Source: Pseudomonas sp. M30-35
Lineage (GTDB): Bacteria > Pseudomonadota > Gammaproteobacteria > Pseudomonadales > Pseudomonadaceae
Length of the DNA stretch: 64,000 bases
Assembly: GCF_002163625.1 (NCBI RefSeq)
Contig: NZ_CP020892.1
Span: 4,526,001-4,590,000 of the forward strand
Reading direction: 5' to 3'
Part shown: positions 8,014 through 17,385 of the stretch, one piece after another
Numbering within the stretch: the stretch's first letter is position 1
Layout: every line of letters starts with the position of its first letter
Translations under genes and position numbers: made by a program
The notes under the pieces: model-generated
Told to the model about the DNA's origin: nothing
The model's input: the letters and a program-made list of their open reading frames with translations, nothing else
Databases searched by the model: none

Positions 8014-9248
8014 AGCGAGCCCTCCTGCACATCAGCGAAGCGCTTGTCGCTCGCTACCAGTTGATTAATTAACTGAGCGGGCTGCCAATGCGTGCCCCGG
8101 TTTTCCTGCAAATACTGCAGGCGTGCCTGAATATCAGCCGCGCCTTGGGTATCGGCCCAACTCATTGGCCCGTCTTTATCAGCGGGGAACCCGTAACCGT
8201 TGAGATACACCAAGTCGATATCGTGGCTGTTGGCAGCGATATTTTCCTGAAGAATTTTCGCGCCTTCGTTGACCAGCGCCAGCAAGCAACGCTCGAGGAT
8301 TTCTTCTGGGTCGATATCACGGCGCGTGAAGCCAAGTGTCTCGGAAACCTTGAGCACCAGCGCATCAACCTCAGGATCATGTTCAGCCTGACGACTGCCT
8401 TCGGCGTAACGGTAATAGCCCATACCCGCCTTCTGCCCGAAACGGCCCAGCTCGCACAGGCGATTATCAACCTGGACAGCAGGCTCATCCTGGCCCTTGC
8501 CCGCCAACTCGCGGGCGCGCCATTCGAGGTCGATACCGACCACGTCGTACATACGAAACGGCCCCATGGCGAAGCCAAAACCTTGCAGCGCAGCGTCTAC
8601 CTGATGCGGATACGCGCCTTCAAGCAACATCATTCGCGCCTCTCGCACGTATGTGTGAAGCATGCGGTTGCCAATAAAACCGTCGCAGTTTCCAGCCACT
8701 ACACTGACCTTGCCAATGCGCTTACCCAGCGCTAAGGCAGCGTCCAGCACCGCCTTGCTGGTTTTCTCACCGCGCACAATTTCCAACAGCTTCATGATGT
8801 GCGCAGGGCTAAAGAAGTGCAGCCCCAGCACATGCTCCGGGCGCTGGGTCACAGCAGCAATTGCGTCGATATCCAACGCAGAGGTATTGCTCGCCAGAAT
8901 CGCACCCGGCTTTAGCGTGCTATCCAGCGTGCGAAAGATTTGCTGTTTGAGCTCAAGGTTCTCGTACACCGCCTCGATCACCAGATCGGCATCAGCCAAC
9001 GCCGCGTAATCCGCAACCGGGGTAATACAGGAGAAACGCGCAGCCGACTGTTCAGCGCTGATGCGTTCTAATTTGACGTTATGTTCGTTGGTCTTCGCGA
9101 CCACTGCCAGCGCTTGCTCCAGCATTTGCGGGTTATTGTCGAGCCAAAGTACCTGGATGCCGGCATTCGCCAGACTCATGACAATCCCCCGGCCCATGGT
9201 CCCGGCGCCAATAACGGCGGCGCGCTGAATATCAAAAACACTGCTCAT
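8010..9248 (-). CDS. 3-hydroxyacyl-CoA dehydrogenase
   Basis: A 412-residue NAD-dependent L-3-hydroxyacyl-CoA dehydrogenase. The Rossmann motif GAGTMGRGI is at residues 15-23. The region SNTSALDIDAIA followed by GLHFFSPAHIMKLLEIV carries the catalytic His and its partner region, and two C-terminal 3HCDH domains follow (GFIGNRMLHTYVREA and later GYGFPADKDGPM). It lacks the N-terminal enoyl-CoA hydratase part of FadB, so it is a stand-alone dehydrogenase. First gene of the leftward operon and divergent from a LysR gene. No thiolase or hydratase is present locally, so the pathway must use enzymes encoded elsewhere. Confidence 0.92.
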   Translation of the reverse strand: MSSVFDIQRAAVIGAGTMGRGIVMSLANAGIQVLWLDNNPQMLEQALAVVAKTNEHNVKLERISAEQSAARFSCITPVADYAALADADLVIEAVYENLELKQQIFRTLDSTLKPGAILASNTSALDIDAIAAVTQRPEHVLGLHFFSPAHIMKLLEIVRGEKTSKAVLDAALALGKRIGKVSVVAGNCDGFIGNRMLHTYVREARMMLLEGAYPHQVDAALQGFGFAMGPFRMYDVVGIDLEWRARELAGKGQDEPAVQVDNRLCELGRFGQKAGMGYYRYAEGSRQAEHDPEVDALVLKVSETLGFTRRDIDPEEILERCLLALVNEGAKILQENIAANSHDIDLVYLNGYGFPADKDGPMSWADTQGAADIQARLQYLQENRGTHWQPAQLINQLVASDKRFADVQEGSL

Positions 9249-9322
9249 GGTTATCCCTCTTGTAATTGAGCCAGCTAAAGATCGCCCACCACCATAAGCA
9301 ACACGCTACTATTATTGAAATT

Positions 9323-9342
9323 TAGTATTGTGATACATACTA
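9323..9342. promoter_or_regulatory. Candidate LysR operator in the divergent promoter region
   Basis: Interrupted palindrome TAGTAT-N8-ATACTA, which contains the T-N11-A pattern usual for LysR-type sites. It lies 9 bases before the LysR start codon and about 75 bases before the divergent operon, so autoregulation is plausible. Inference only. Confidence 0.35.
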
Positions 9343-9350
9343 TTCAGCGA

Positions 9351-10250
9351 ATGAATATACTTAGCTTCGACCTCAACCTACTGCGGGTGCTGGATGCACT
9401 CATGCGCGAGCAAAATGTATCGCGGGCCGCTGAACGCTTGGCATTGAGCCAGCCAGCGGTGAGCAATGCACTCAATCGCTTGCGGGTTTTACTCGATGAC
9501 CCGCTGCTGGTTCGCACCGGCAGAACCATGCAGCCAACACCTCGCGCGCAGGCGCTTGCCGGGCCAATTCGCATGGCCTTGCAACAAATCGAGCAAAGTT
9601 TGACTGCCGGGCAAACCTTTGACCCAGCCAGCAGCAGCCAGCACTTCAACATTGCGCTGACCGACTATGTCGAATTGATTTGCATGCCACAGCTGATGCG
9701 CAAGCTGAGTGACACGGCTCCGGGCATCCGTATTGATATTCACCATCTGAATCCGCGCTTACCTGTCGAGGCGCTGGATAGCGGCGATCTGGATCTGGTA
9801 CTCGGCCGCTTCCAGGATATTCCAGCGCGTTTTAGCCGCCAGCACTGGGCCAGTGAAACCTTGCAGTTAGCCGTGCGTAAAAATCACCCTCTGGTCAGCA
9901 ATGGTGTTGATCTGCCGTTGTTCCTCAAGCTGCGCCAGCTGTGGGTCCACGGCGGTCAAACGCGCGGTATGGTCGATCAATGGTTAAACGAGCAAGGGTT
10001 ACAGCGTGATGTGGTTTACACCACTCCGAACTACCTGCAAGCGGCGCACATTGTTGCCTCCAGCGATCTCGGCGCCGTGCTGCCAGACCAACTGGCGCAG
10101 CACTTTGCAGCACTGCTTCCGTTGCAGCTGTTCGATTTACCCTTCGAGCTAGAAGCCTTCCACCTCGAAGTGGTGAGCCTCAGCCAGCGTCAACGCGACC
10201 CGGCACTGCAATGGCTGATCGAGCAACTATTGAGTATTGCGGCTGACTAG
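9351..10250 (+). CDS. LysR-family transcriptional regulator
   Basis: A 299-residue LysR regulator: winged helix-turn-helix at residues 1-65 (DLNLLRVLDALMREQNVSRA, then LSQPAVSNALNRLR) followed by a periplasmic-binding-protein-like effector domain. An upstream in-frame ATG at 9315 would add 12 residues before the conserved LSFDLNLLRVLDAL; 9351 was preferred because LysR proteins normally start just before that segment. It is transcribed divergently from the acyl-CoA/alcohol dehydrogenase operon and is its likely regulator. The effector is not predictable. Confidence 0.9.
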   Translation: MNILSFDLNLLRVLDALMREQNVSRAAERLALSQPAVSNALNRLRVLLDDPLLVRTGRTMQPTPRAQALAGPIRMALQQIEQSLTAGQTFDPASSSQHFNIALTDYVELICMPQLMRKLSDTAPGIRIDIHHLNPRLPVEALDSGDLDLVLGRFQDIPARFSRQHWASETLQLAVRKNHPLVSNGVDLPLFLKLRQLWVHGGQTRGMVDQWLNEQGLQRDVVYTTPNYLQAAHIVASSDLGAVLPDQLAQHFAALLPLQLFDLPFELEAFHLEVVSLSQRQRDPALQWLIEQLLSIAAD

Positions 10251-10389
10251 CCAGTGGCCGCACCGAAACTTATTGGCCGCATTAAGCGTGTAACACAACA
10301 CTGTAATCGCTACGCACAAGCCAGCTCCTGCGACTAGGCTTTGGGCAGGAACGCCCCCAGTCAGAAACAACGTCAATGGAGTTGCCTGA

Positions 10390-10644
10390 ATGAAGCCGAT
10401 CAAACATTTGTACCTGTACTTCCAGGACGGCCAGCGCTTGGCAATGCGCTTCCCCCAGCAAAGCTCAGACCCAGTCGAGGTTGCACGGGGAATTCGCAAG
10501 CAACTTGAGTCGCCGTTTTTATCGATCGAAGTCGATGGCGACTTGCTGATGATTCCGCGTGAGAGCATCAAATACCTGCAAATCTCACCGGCGCCGGTAT
10601 CTTTACCAGACCCTGTCATCTCCGGCGCAGAGATGATTGATTAG
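10390..10644 (+). CDS. Small conserved-looking hypothetical protein
   Basis: An 84-residue soluble protein with no signal peptide or membrane segment and no family I recognise. It looks like a real gene because it has a GGAG ribosome site about 7 bases before the ATG, a mixed alpha/beta pattern (IKHLYLYFQDGQRLAMRFP, then ARGIRKQLESPFLSIEVDG) and Pseudomonas-like codon use. It converges with the DUF3465 gene, with 5 bases between the stop codons. Function unknown. Confidence 0.6.
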   Translation: MKPIKHLYLYFQDGQRLAMRFPQQSSDPVEVARGIRKQLESPFLSIEVDGDLLMIPRESIKYLQISPAPVSLPDPVISGAEMID

Positions 10645-10649
10645 CCCCG

Positions 10650-11090
10650 CTATTCGAAAGTCTTGCCGTCATGCTTGAGCCAACCATCAACATGACGGCG
10701 CCCCGGGTCACGGTGGGTCCAGTGCACGACGCCGCCTTTGTCGTTCCACTCATATTCACCATAGAACTCAACACTGTCGCCTGCACGCAGGCCGTCAATA
10801 CGCGGCGCCAAGTCAATATTGTGGGCGACTAATACACTCGGCCCACCGGCAATCTTGAGGATAAACTTCTGGTGCCTTGAGCCTTTCAGGTCATCGCGCA
10901 ACACTTTAACCACTTGGCCCTGACCCCCGACCTGAACATCACTCTGTTGCCTGTTGTAAGCCTGTAATAGCGCGGCATTGGAAACCTCGGCTGAGCTTTG
11001 ACCGCTAAAGCCCGGGATCGAAACGCCCTGTTCTTTGGCGAAACCGTAGGCCAAGACCAGTGCAACAATCAGGTAAATAAATTTCTTCAT
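10650..11090 (-). CDS. DUF3465 family secreted/anchored protein
   Basis: A 146-residue protein that matches my memory of DUF3465. An N-terminal hydrophobic signal or anchor (FIYLIVALVLAYGFA) is followed by a small beta-rich OB-like domain with motifs KGSRHQKFILKI, DLAPRIDGLRAGDSVEFYGEYEWNDKGG and VHWTHRDPGRRHVDGWL. The HQ..., WTHHD-type and GW signatures are characteristic of the family, whose function is not known. It probably acts in the periplasm. It stands alone between convergent and divergent neighbours. Confidence 0.75.
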   Translation of the reverse strand: MKKFIYLIVALVLAYGFAKEQGVSIPGFSGQSSAEVSNAALLQAYNRQQSDVQVGGQGQVVKVLRDDLKGSRHQKFILKIAGGPSVLVAHNIDLAPRIDGLRAGDSVEFYGEYEWNDKGGVVHWTHRDPGRRHVDGWLKHDGKTFE

Positions 11091-11269
11091 CGTTATCTAC
11101 AGTCCATGAGCTAGGCCGTCCCCGGCCACGATCCATTTGAATATTCAGCGATTCTAGCTTGCCAGCCAGATATTGCGCTGCAATTAGCCGGCAAACGCAG
11201 CTGAGCATTTATAGCGCCGCGCTGACTCTGTTACTGTTATCTGCAAAGCGAGCAGGTTAAGCCAGACAC

Positions 11270-12415
11270 ATGACCCAAGCACCGTTTATCAACCCGCTTC
11301 AATTAGACCGCAAGGATGCTGGCTCTGGCTTGCACATTGGCGGCGATTGGACGTTGGCGCATTTCGCTGCGCTAGAGCCGCAAGTCATGCGCGCCCGCGA
11401 AGCGGTGGCTGCTGATGCGACGATTGACCTCAGCGACATCAGCCAATTGGATACAGCTGGAGCCGCTTTATTAGTCGAGCTGCTCGGCGAAGCGCGGCTA
11501 CAGGAGCTTGAGACCAGCTCCCCGCAATTGAGCGCCGAACGTCGGCAACTGTTGCTGAGCGTGGGTCACGCAATAACTGAGTCCAAAAGAACACCACCTG
11601 CGCCACACCCTTCATCCATTACTGAGTTTTTTGGGCACATCGGTATTGCTGTCGATGACTTCTTTTGCAAGGCCCGCGAGCTGATCGGCTTCTTTGGATT
11701 AACCGTTAGCACCATGCTCAGCGTAATGTTCAAACCCAGTCGCTGGCGCATCACCTCGCTGACAGCACACCTTCAACAAACCGGGCTTAATGCGGTGCCA
11801 ATTGTGGCGCTACTGACCTTTCTGGTCGGCGCAGTCGTGGCATTTTTAGGCGCGACGATTCTGGCCGACTTCGGCGCCAGTATTTACACCATCAACCTGG
11901 TTGCGTTCTCTTTCCTGCGCGAATTTGGCGTGCTGCTCACAGCAATCCTGATGGCGGGGCGCACAGCCAGCGCCTTCACCGCGCAAATTGGCTCGATGAA
12001 GGCCAATGAGGAAATTGACGCGATCCGCACGCTAGGCCTCAGCCCGATTGAGCTGCTGGTCGTACCGCGGGTCTACGCCATGCTGATTGCCCTGCCCGTG
12101 CTGACATTCATTGCGATGATCTGCGGCATCGTTGGTGGCGCCATGGTCTGCGCCTTGACTCTGAATATCTCGGTCACCAGCTTCATCAGCATTTTCCACG
12201 AAAGCATCGAGCTGAAGCACTTTGTCGTGGGTATGGTCAAAGCGCCGATCTTTGCCTTTCTGATCGCTATTATTGGTTGCCTGGAGGGTTTCAAAGTCAC
12301 CGGTAGCGCGCAGTCAGTTGGCGAGCGCACAACCTCCAGTGTAGTGCAGTCAATTTTCGTGGTGATTCTGCTCGATGCCATCTTCGCGTTATTCATGGTG
12401 GAGATGGGCTGGTGA
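11270..12415 (+). CDS. MlaE-type ABC lipid transporter permease with N-terminal STAS domain
   Basis: A 381-residue inner-membrane permease. Residues 1-120 form a STAS-like domain (GGDWTLAHFAAL, then IDLSDISQLDTAGAALLVELLG). The rest is an MlaE/YrbE permease with about five membrane segments (VPIVALLTFLVGAVVAFLGA, FGVLLTAILMAGRTASAFTAQIGSMK, VYAMLIALPVLTFIAM) and the coupling region NEEIDAIRTLGL. In Mla systems the STAS protein (MlaB) is separate; here it is fused. It begins a four-gene operon with ATPase, MCE protein and lipoprotein, forming a trans-envelope phospholipid or hydrophobic-compound transporter. Confidence 0.92.
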   Translation: MTQAPFINPLQLDRKDAGSGLHIGGDWTLAHFAALEPQVMRAREAVAADATIDLSDISQLDTAGAALLVELLGEARLQELETSSPQLSAERRQLLLSVGHAITESKRTPPAPHPSSITEFFGHIGIAVDDFFCKARELIGFFGLTVSTMLSVMFKPSRWRITSLTAHLQQTGLNAVPIVALLTFLVGAVVAFLGATILADFGASIYTINLVAFSFLREFGVLLTAILMAGRTASAFTAQIGSMKANEEIDAIRTLGLSPIELLVVPRVYAMLIALPVLTFIAMICGIVGGAMVCALTLNISVTSFISIFHESIELKHFVVGMVKAPIFAFLIAIIGCLEGFKVTGSAQSVGERTTSSVVQSIFVVILLDAIFALFMVEMGW

Positions 12416-13200
12416 GTAAGGAAACAGTGATTGAAGTACGCGGGCTGTGTAACCGCTTTGGCACGCAGAGTGTGCATGAAAACCTCGACCTCGATTTATA
12501 CCGCGGTGAAGTGCTCGGTGTCGTCGGTGGTTCGGGTACGGGCAAGTCGGTGCTGCTGCGCTCGATTGTCGGTTTGCGCAAACCCAACGAAGGTAACGTC
12601 AATGTTTTTGGGCAAACCTTGCTGGAGCTGGACGAACACCAGCGCTCGTTGATCGAGCGTCGCTTTGGAGTGCTCTATCAACGTGGTGCTTTGTTTTCAT
12701 CACTCACCGTCAGCGAGAACATCGCGCTGCCGCTGATCGAGCACGCCAAGCTCAGCCGCGCCTCGGCTGAGCGTCTGGCACGGGTCAAACTGGCGTTGGT
12801 CGGCCTGCCCTGCGTGACCGGAAACAAGTACCCGGCGGAACTATCGGGCGGTATGATCAAACGTGCAGCGTTAGCCCGTGCCTTGGCACTTGAGCCAGAT
12901 ATTTTGTTTCTCGACGAGCCCACCGCTGGCCTCGACCCAATTGGTGCCGCTGACTTCGATCAGTTGATTCTGACCCTGCGCGACGCACTCGGCCTCAGCG
13001 TATTTCTGGTCACCCACGATCTGGACACGCTCTATACCATTTGTGATCGTATCGCCGTGCTCTCGCAAAAACGTGTGTTGGTCGCCGACACACTGGAAAA
13101 CGTCGCCGCAACTGATGATCCATGGATTCAGCAATATTTTCACGGCCCGCGTGGACGCGCGGCCAAGCAGGCAGCGGATAACGCGCCACGGAGAGCTTAA
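12412..13200 (+). CDS. MlaF-type ABC transporter ATP-binding protein
   Basis: A 262-residue ABC ATPase of the MlaF/Ttg2A class. Walker A GGSGTGKSVLL, Q-loop LYQRGALFSSLTV, signature LSGGMIKRAALARAL and Walker B DILFLDEPTAGLDP are intact, with an H-loop VTHD. The LSGGM-KR variant is usual for MCE-linked ATPases. It starts with GTG inside a GTGA overlap with the permease stop codon, and its own stop overlaps the MCE gene start by one base, so the operon is tightly coupled. It should energise lipid movement through the permease. Confidence 0.93.
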   Translation: MSKETVIEVRGLCNRFGTQSVHENLDLDLYRGEVLGVVGGSGTGKSVLLRSIVGLRKPNEGNVNVFGQTLLELDEHQRSLIERRFGVLYQRGALFSSLTVSENIALPLIEHAKLSRASAERLARVKLALVGLPCVTGNKYPAELSGGMIKRAALARALALEPDILFLDEPTAGLDPIGAADFDQLILTLRDALGLSVFLVTHDLDTLYTICDRIAVLSQKRVLVADTLENVAATDDPWIQQYFHGPRGRAAKQAADNAPRRA

Positions 13201-14114
13201 TGGAACCTCGCGCACATCATGTTTTGATCGGCCTGTTTACCGTGCTAGTCGTCAGCGCTGCCCTGGTATTTGCGATCTGGCTGAGCAAGCACTCCGCCGA
13301 CCAGCAGTACAACGAATACAGCGTGGTTTTCAATGAAACAGTTAACGGCCTGTCACGCGGTAGCGCCGTTCAATACAGCGGCATCACTGTCGGCGATGTT
13401 CAGCGCTTGTTCCTTGATCCCAAAGATCCGCGCAAGGTCATAGCCTGGATCCGTATCGCCAGCAACACCCCGATTAAAACTGACACCCGAGCTCGCCTGT
13501 CGATCACCGGTATTACCGGTACTGCGGTGATCCAAATGCACGGCGGCACCCCAAAAAGCCCACGCTTGCTTAGTGAAAATGGCGAACGACCTGAAATTAT
13601 TGCTGATCGCTCACCCCTGTCCAAATTGCTCGCCAATGGCGATGACCTGGTAGTCAACGTCAATCACTTGATCAACCAAGCCAACCACCTGCTCAACGAC
13701 GAGAACCTGACACAGGTATCCAAGACGCTGAAAAATCTTGAAGCTGTCACCGCAATGGTCGCGGAACAACGCGATACGCTGAACAAAACCGCGAAAGAAA
13801 TCAGTATCGCCAGCACGGAAACAGCCACGCTGATGCGCAATGCCAATAGCCTACTGAATGATTCAGGGCGCAAGAGCTTCGACAACATCGAGCGCATCAG
13901 TGCATCGCTGGAGCGCAGCAGCAGTAATATCGAACGTATCCTCAGCGAGAACCGCGATGCTCTCAGCCAAGGTATCCAGGGCGTCAGCAACCTGGGCCCG
14001 GCGATCAATGAGCTGCGCGACACCATGAGCGCCATCCGCTCGTTCTCACGCCGCGTCGAGGACGACCCGGCTTACCTACTGCGCAGCGATACCATTAAGG
14101 AGTTTCAACCATGA
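13200..14114 (+). CDS. MCE-family (MlaD-like) substrate-binding protein
   Basis: A 304-residue inner-membrane-anchored periplasmic protein. One N-terminal membrane helix (residues about 8-30, VLIGLFTVLVVSAALVFAIW) is followed by one MCE domain (VNGLSRGSAVQYSGITVGDV, later TRARLSITGITGTAVIQMHGG). A long C-terminal helical region (about residues 150-290) is rich in coiled-coil heptads. This is the single-MCE-domain layout with an extended helix as in YebT/Mce tunnel-like proteins, probably bridging part of the periplasm. It partners the permease and ATPase upstream and the lipoprotein downstream, which starts in its ATGA overlap. Confidence 0.9.
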   Translation: MEPRAHHVLIGLFTVLVVSAALVFAIWLSKHSADQQYNEYSVVFNETVNGLSRGSAVQYSGITVGDVQRLFLDPKDPRKVIAWIRIASNTPIKTDTRARLSITGITGTAVIQMHGGTPKSPRLLSENGERPEIIADRSPLSKLLANGDDLVVNVNHLINQANHLLNDENLTQVSKTLKNLEAVTAMVAEQRDTLNKTAKEISIASTETATLMRNANSLLNDSGRKSFDNIERISASLERSSSNIERILSENRDALSQGIQGVSNLGPAINELRDTMSAIRSFSRRVEDDPAYLLRSDTIKEFQP

Positions 14115-14731
14115 GCCGGTTTATCAGCGTCAGTGCCCTCTTCTTTAGCGCGCTCATGCTCAGTGCTTGCTCGATCTTGCCGGAGCCAGAACAGCTGCAT
14201 GTTTATCGCCTGCCAAGCGCTGCACCGAGCACCAGCTCAAGCGCAAACAGCAGCCCCATGACCTTGCAGATCAATCGCCCGAGCAGTAACCAGATTCTCG
14301 ATAGCTCACGCATTGTAGTGCTGCCCGATGGCAATCAGATCAGTACTTATCAAGGTGTGCGCTGGAGTGATCGCGCACCGACCATATTGCGTGATCGCTT
14401 GATCGACGGCTTCGTCAACGCCAACCGCTTTGCGGCGGTGAGCAGTGACGACAACCATTTGCAAACTGACCTGCAACTGGTCAGCAGCCTCCGGGCATTT
14501 CAGAGTGAATACCGCAACGGAGCGCCGCAGGTGCAAATTCAGCTTGATGCGCAACTGGTCGGCAGCCGCCAACAGATTATCGCCAGCAAACGTTTTAGCG
14601 TCAGCCAAGCGGCGACGGACACCTCTGTCGGCAATGTGGTTGAAGCCTTTGGCAGTGCGGCTGACAGCCTATCAAGCCAAATTGTCGAGTGGACGGTCAG
14701 CCAGAGCAATAACGCGCCTGAACAACCTTAA
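14111..14731 (+). CDS. ABC-type transport auxiliary lipoprotein (PqiC-like)
   Basis: A 206-residue lipoprotein. The signal peptide ends in a lipobox (MLSACS) with the modified Cys near residue 19; the mature protein begins SILPEPEQLHVYRLP, typical of the ABC_trans_aux/PqiC family. The core has the expected ILDSSRIVV ... YQGVRWSDRAPTILRDRLI pattern. In related MCE systems this outer-membrane lipoprotein docks the transporter to the outer membrane. Last gene of the operon; its stop lies 4 bases from the end of the convergent recQ gene. Confidence 0.88.
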   Translation: MSRFISVSALFFSALMLSACSILPEPEQLHVYRLPSAAPSTSSSANSSPMTLQINRPSSNQILDSSRIVVLPDGNQISTYQGVRWSDRAPTILRDRLIDGFVNANRFAAVSSDDNHLQTDLQLVSSLRAFQSEYRNGAPQVQIQLDAQLVGSRQQIIASKRFSVSQAATDTSVGNVVEAFGSAADSLSSQIVEWTVSQSNNAPEQP

Positions 14732-14735
14732 GCGG

Positions 14736-16670
14736 CTATGCCGAGGTCTCAACCCACTCACGCACCTGGGCATATGGGTAATCTTGCAGCGCCGCGAATC
14801 CTGCCAGGTTGCGCGCCTTCAGCTTGGTCAGCAACGGCACGCTGATACCACAGAAAAAACGGGTTAAGCATTCGCTACTCGGCGCTCCTTCCTTCATACC
14901 TTGGTAACGCTGAATAAATTCACCGCCTAACGCGCTAACCGACTGCTGATTGAGCGGTGCTAGTACTGGCGGCTCGGGCAAGTGTGCAATCTGGCCTTGG
15001 CACACCGAACAATGACCGCACTGCAACGGCGCCTGCTCATCCCCGAAGTAACTGGCTAGCCGCTGGCTGAGGCATGTATCACTGGCAAATAAATCGAGCA
15101 TGGCGTGAATACGCTTGATCTCACTGTGCTCTTGTTGCTTGAAGTAGCGGTGCAGCTCTGCGCTTAGTTGGCCGGGATCAAACGCGGGATCAAGCAATGT
15201 ATAAACCTCGGTCATTTGCTTGCTCTCAAGCTCTATCCAGGCGTTTTCCTGAAAATAATCCAGCGCTTTTATCACGCGGGCACGCTCAGCCTGGTGCTGC
15301 TGGTAAAGCTGATCGAAGTCGACAGTGCACCAGGTTCGCGCGCGCTTCGATGACTCGATCAAGGCCTCAACAAAATCTCGGCGCTCACCCTCGAACTTGG
15401 CGCTTAGCTGTTCTGGCTCAATCAGGTATTTGAAGCGATATTCCGCAAAATAGGCATATTTAGGCGCGATAATGCGCCTAAGCTCTAGCTGCACCAGCAA
15501 CGTCTTCAAGGCCAGCAGACGAATATTGCTCTGCTCTGAAAGCACATTAAGGGTCAGTTCCCACTGGCCATCAGTGCTACTGGCGAGCAGTTCATCAAGC
15601 ACCCAACGAATCCCCTCAAGTTCCGGCGTATCGCCGTAAACGAAGTTTTCCAGCACATTAAGGCTGTCGCGGTTGGCCATGACCCAGCAATCTGAAGGTT
15701 GGCCATCACGCCCGGCGCGGCCGATTTCCTGGCTGTAGTTTTCCACCGACTTGGGTAAGTCGTAGTGCAGCACATTGCGGATATCACTTTTATCGATGCC
15801 CATGCCAAAGGCGATGGTGGCGACGATACAGTTCAATTCACCGCCCATGAACTGACGCTGGATCAACTCACGTCGCTCATGCGGCATTCCGGCGTGATAG
15901 GCACTGGCGGGAAACCCTCTGGCCGCTAGTAAATCCGCGATATGCTCAGCGGTTTTCTGCTGGGTGACATAAACAATACTCGGCTGCCCCGCCTTGGCTG
16001 ATAACCACTCAACCAAGCGCCGCTGTTTGTCAGCCCCTGCAACCGGCTCGACCAGTAGATTAAGATTGGGCCGATAAAAACCAGTGGTCACCACATCCGT
16101 CTCAGCAATCTCGAACTTGCGCTGCATATCAGCGATGACCGGCGGAGTCGCTGTCGCGGTAAGCAGCAACACCTGAGCAATGTTGAACTGCCGACGGTAC
16201 TCCGGCAACTTCAGGTAATCAGGCCGAAAATTATGCCCCCACTCCGATATACAGTGCGCTTCATCAACCACCAACAGCGAGATCGGCACCTGCTGGATGA
16301 AGTTGCGAAAGCGTTCATTTTTCAGACGCTCGACCGAAATCATCAGGACTTTTAACTCACCACTCTTGGCGTCGCGCATCACCTGCGCGGCCTCTTCTCG
16401 ACTCTGCGCAGAATCGATACTCGCCGCCTTAATCGAATGCCGCTGCAAAAATGCCAGCTGGTCCTGCATCAAGGCCAGCAGCGGTGAGATCACCAGCGTC
16501 AAGTGCGGCAAATGCATGGCTGGCAACTGGTAACACATCGACTTACCAGAGCCCGTTGGAAAGATTGCCGCGACTGAACGCCCTGCCATAACCGCATTGA
16601 TTGCAGCCTCCTGACCGGGGCGGAATTGCTGGTAACCAAAGGTGCGTTGCAAGCTGTCGTAAATCAACAA
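14736..16670 (-). CDS. recQ: RecQ-family ATP-dependent DNA helicase
   Basis: A 644-residue superfamily 2 helicase. Motif I AIFPTGSGKSMCYQLPA near residue 35, DEAH box VVDEAHCISEWGHNFRPDY, motif III LLLTATATPPV, and motif VI YSQEIGRAGRDG define the RecQ core. A winged-helix RQC region and a Cys cluster (QCGHCSVCQG) follow near residue 560. No clear HRDC domain is visible at the C-terminus, so it is a shorter, non-canonical RecQ as found beside the longer RecQ in many Pseudomonas. It unwinds DNA 3' to 5' in recombination and repair. It is convergent with the MCE operon and stands alone. Confidence 0.9.
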   Translation of the reverse strand: MLIYDSLQRTFGYQQFRPGQEAAINAVMAGRSVAAIFPTGSGKSMCYQLPAMHLPHLTLVISPLLALMQDQLAFLQRHSIKAASIDSAQSREEAAQVMRDAKSGELKVLMISVERLKNERFRNFIQQVPISLLVVDEAHCISEWGHNFRPDYLKLPEYRRQFNIAQVLLLTATATPPVIADMQRKFEIAETDVVTTGFYRPNLNLLVEPVAGADKQRRLVEWLSAKAGQPSIVYVTQQKTAEHIADLLAARGFPASAYHAGMPHERRELIQRQFMGGELNCIVATIAFGMGIDKSDIRNVLHYDLPKSVENYSQEIGRAGRDGQPSDCWVMANRDSLNVLENFVYGDTPELEGIRWVLDELLASSTDGQWELTLNVLSEQSNIRLLALKTLLVQLELRRIIAPKYAYFAEYRFKYLIEPEQLSAKFEGERRDFVEALIESSKRARTWCTVDFDQLYQQHQAERARVIKALDYFQENAWIELESKQMTEVYTLLDPAFDPGQLSAELHRYFKQQEHSEIKRIHAMLDLFASDTCLSQRLASYFGDEQAPLQCGHCSVCQGQIAHLPEPPVLAPLNQQSVSALGGEFIQRYQGMKEGAPSSECLTRFFCGISVPLLTKLKARNLAGFAALQDYPYAQVREWVETSA

Positions 16671-17205
16671 TCTGTCCTCTTTTGTATATCTTCAGTCGGT
16701 TGAGCGCTAAGTACGTGCACACGGCGAATGTGACAGCTGCTGGTTCGGGCGAATACCCATACGACGATCGGTCACTTGCAAATACGCGCCTGAACTCAAG
16801 CAAACCGACCGTATTCACTGGGCTCGACAGCACGCTCAGTTGATAAAGAAATATTAATTTTCTGGGTATGACTAAACCATCTAACGGCGAACTCCGCCAT
16901 GGAGTAGATTGAGGTCATGAACAGTTGCACAGGAGCTTTATATGAAGGAATCGGTTTTTGCGGCAGCTTGACTGCTTTGAACTGAACCATCAACAAAGCG
17001 GGCCGAATGACCCTACGCACCTCATGCTCTTGCCTGGCTTGAGCCGGTACACGAGGCCAACGACCTTGCCACTGGTTGAGTATTGAAACCCTCGAGTTAG
17101 CCGACAACTGAGCCTGAAAACTCCACGTAATGTGGTCATATCAATGTTCAGCACCAACAGTTTGTAGCGTCAAACCGGCATCTTGATGATGATTATCAGC
17201 AAATT

Positions 17206-17328
17206 TTAAGCCGGCAGTGCACAGACGAGTTGGGCCCACTGCGGAGCAGCGAATGACGACGCTACTAAGTCTTCAGAGCACAGCACATAGGCAACACTTA
17301 TAGCCGTGATGAGCGGCCCCTGTTTCAC
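17206..17328 (-). CDS. Possible 40-residue small protein
   Basis: A GTG-started frame of 40 codons with a GGAG site six bases upstream. The product begins MKQGPLITAISVAYVLCSED and ends in AQLVCALPA. It has a hydrophobic first half and no recognised family. It could be a remnant of a longer gene or a true small protein; only the ribosome site and its placement in an otherwise empty gap support it. Confidence 0.22.
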   Translation of the reverse strand: MKQGPLITAISVAYVLCSEDLVASSFAAPQWAQLVCALPA

Positions 17329-17385
17329 GTGTATCTCCATAGTTTCATCGCGTAACGTGTAAGTACTGTATCAGCAGTCACACAC

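Noticed and set aside
16796..17107. Leftward 103-codon frame in the recQ-DUF1329 gap considered as a gene or transposase fragment
   Set aside because: No start signal, no transposase motif or terminal repeats seen; kept only as part of the gap description.
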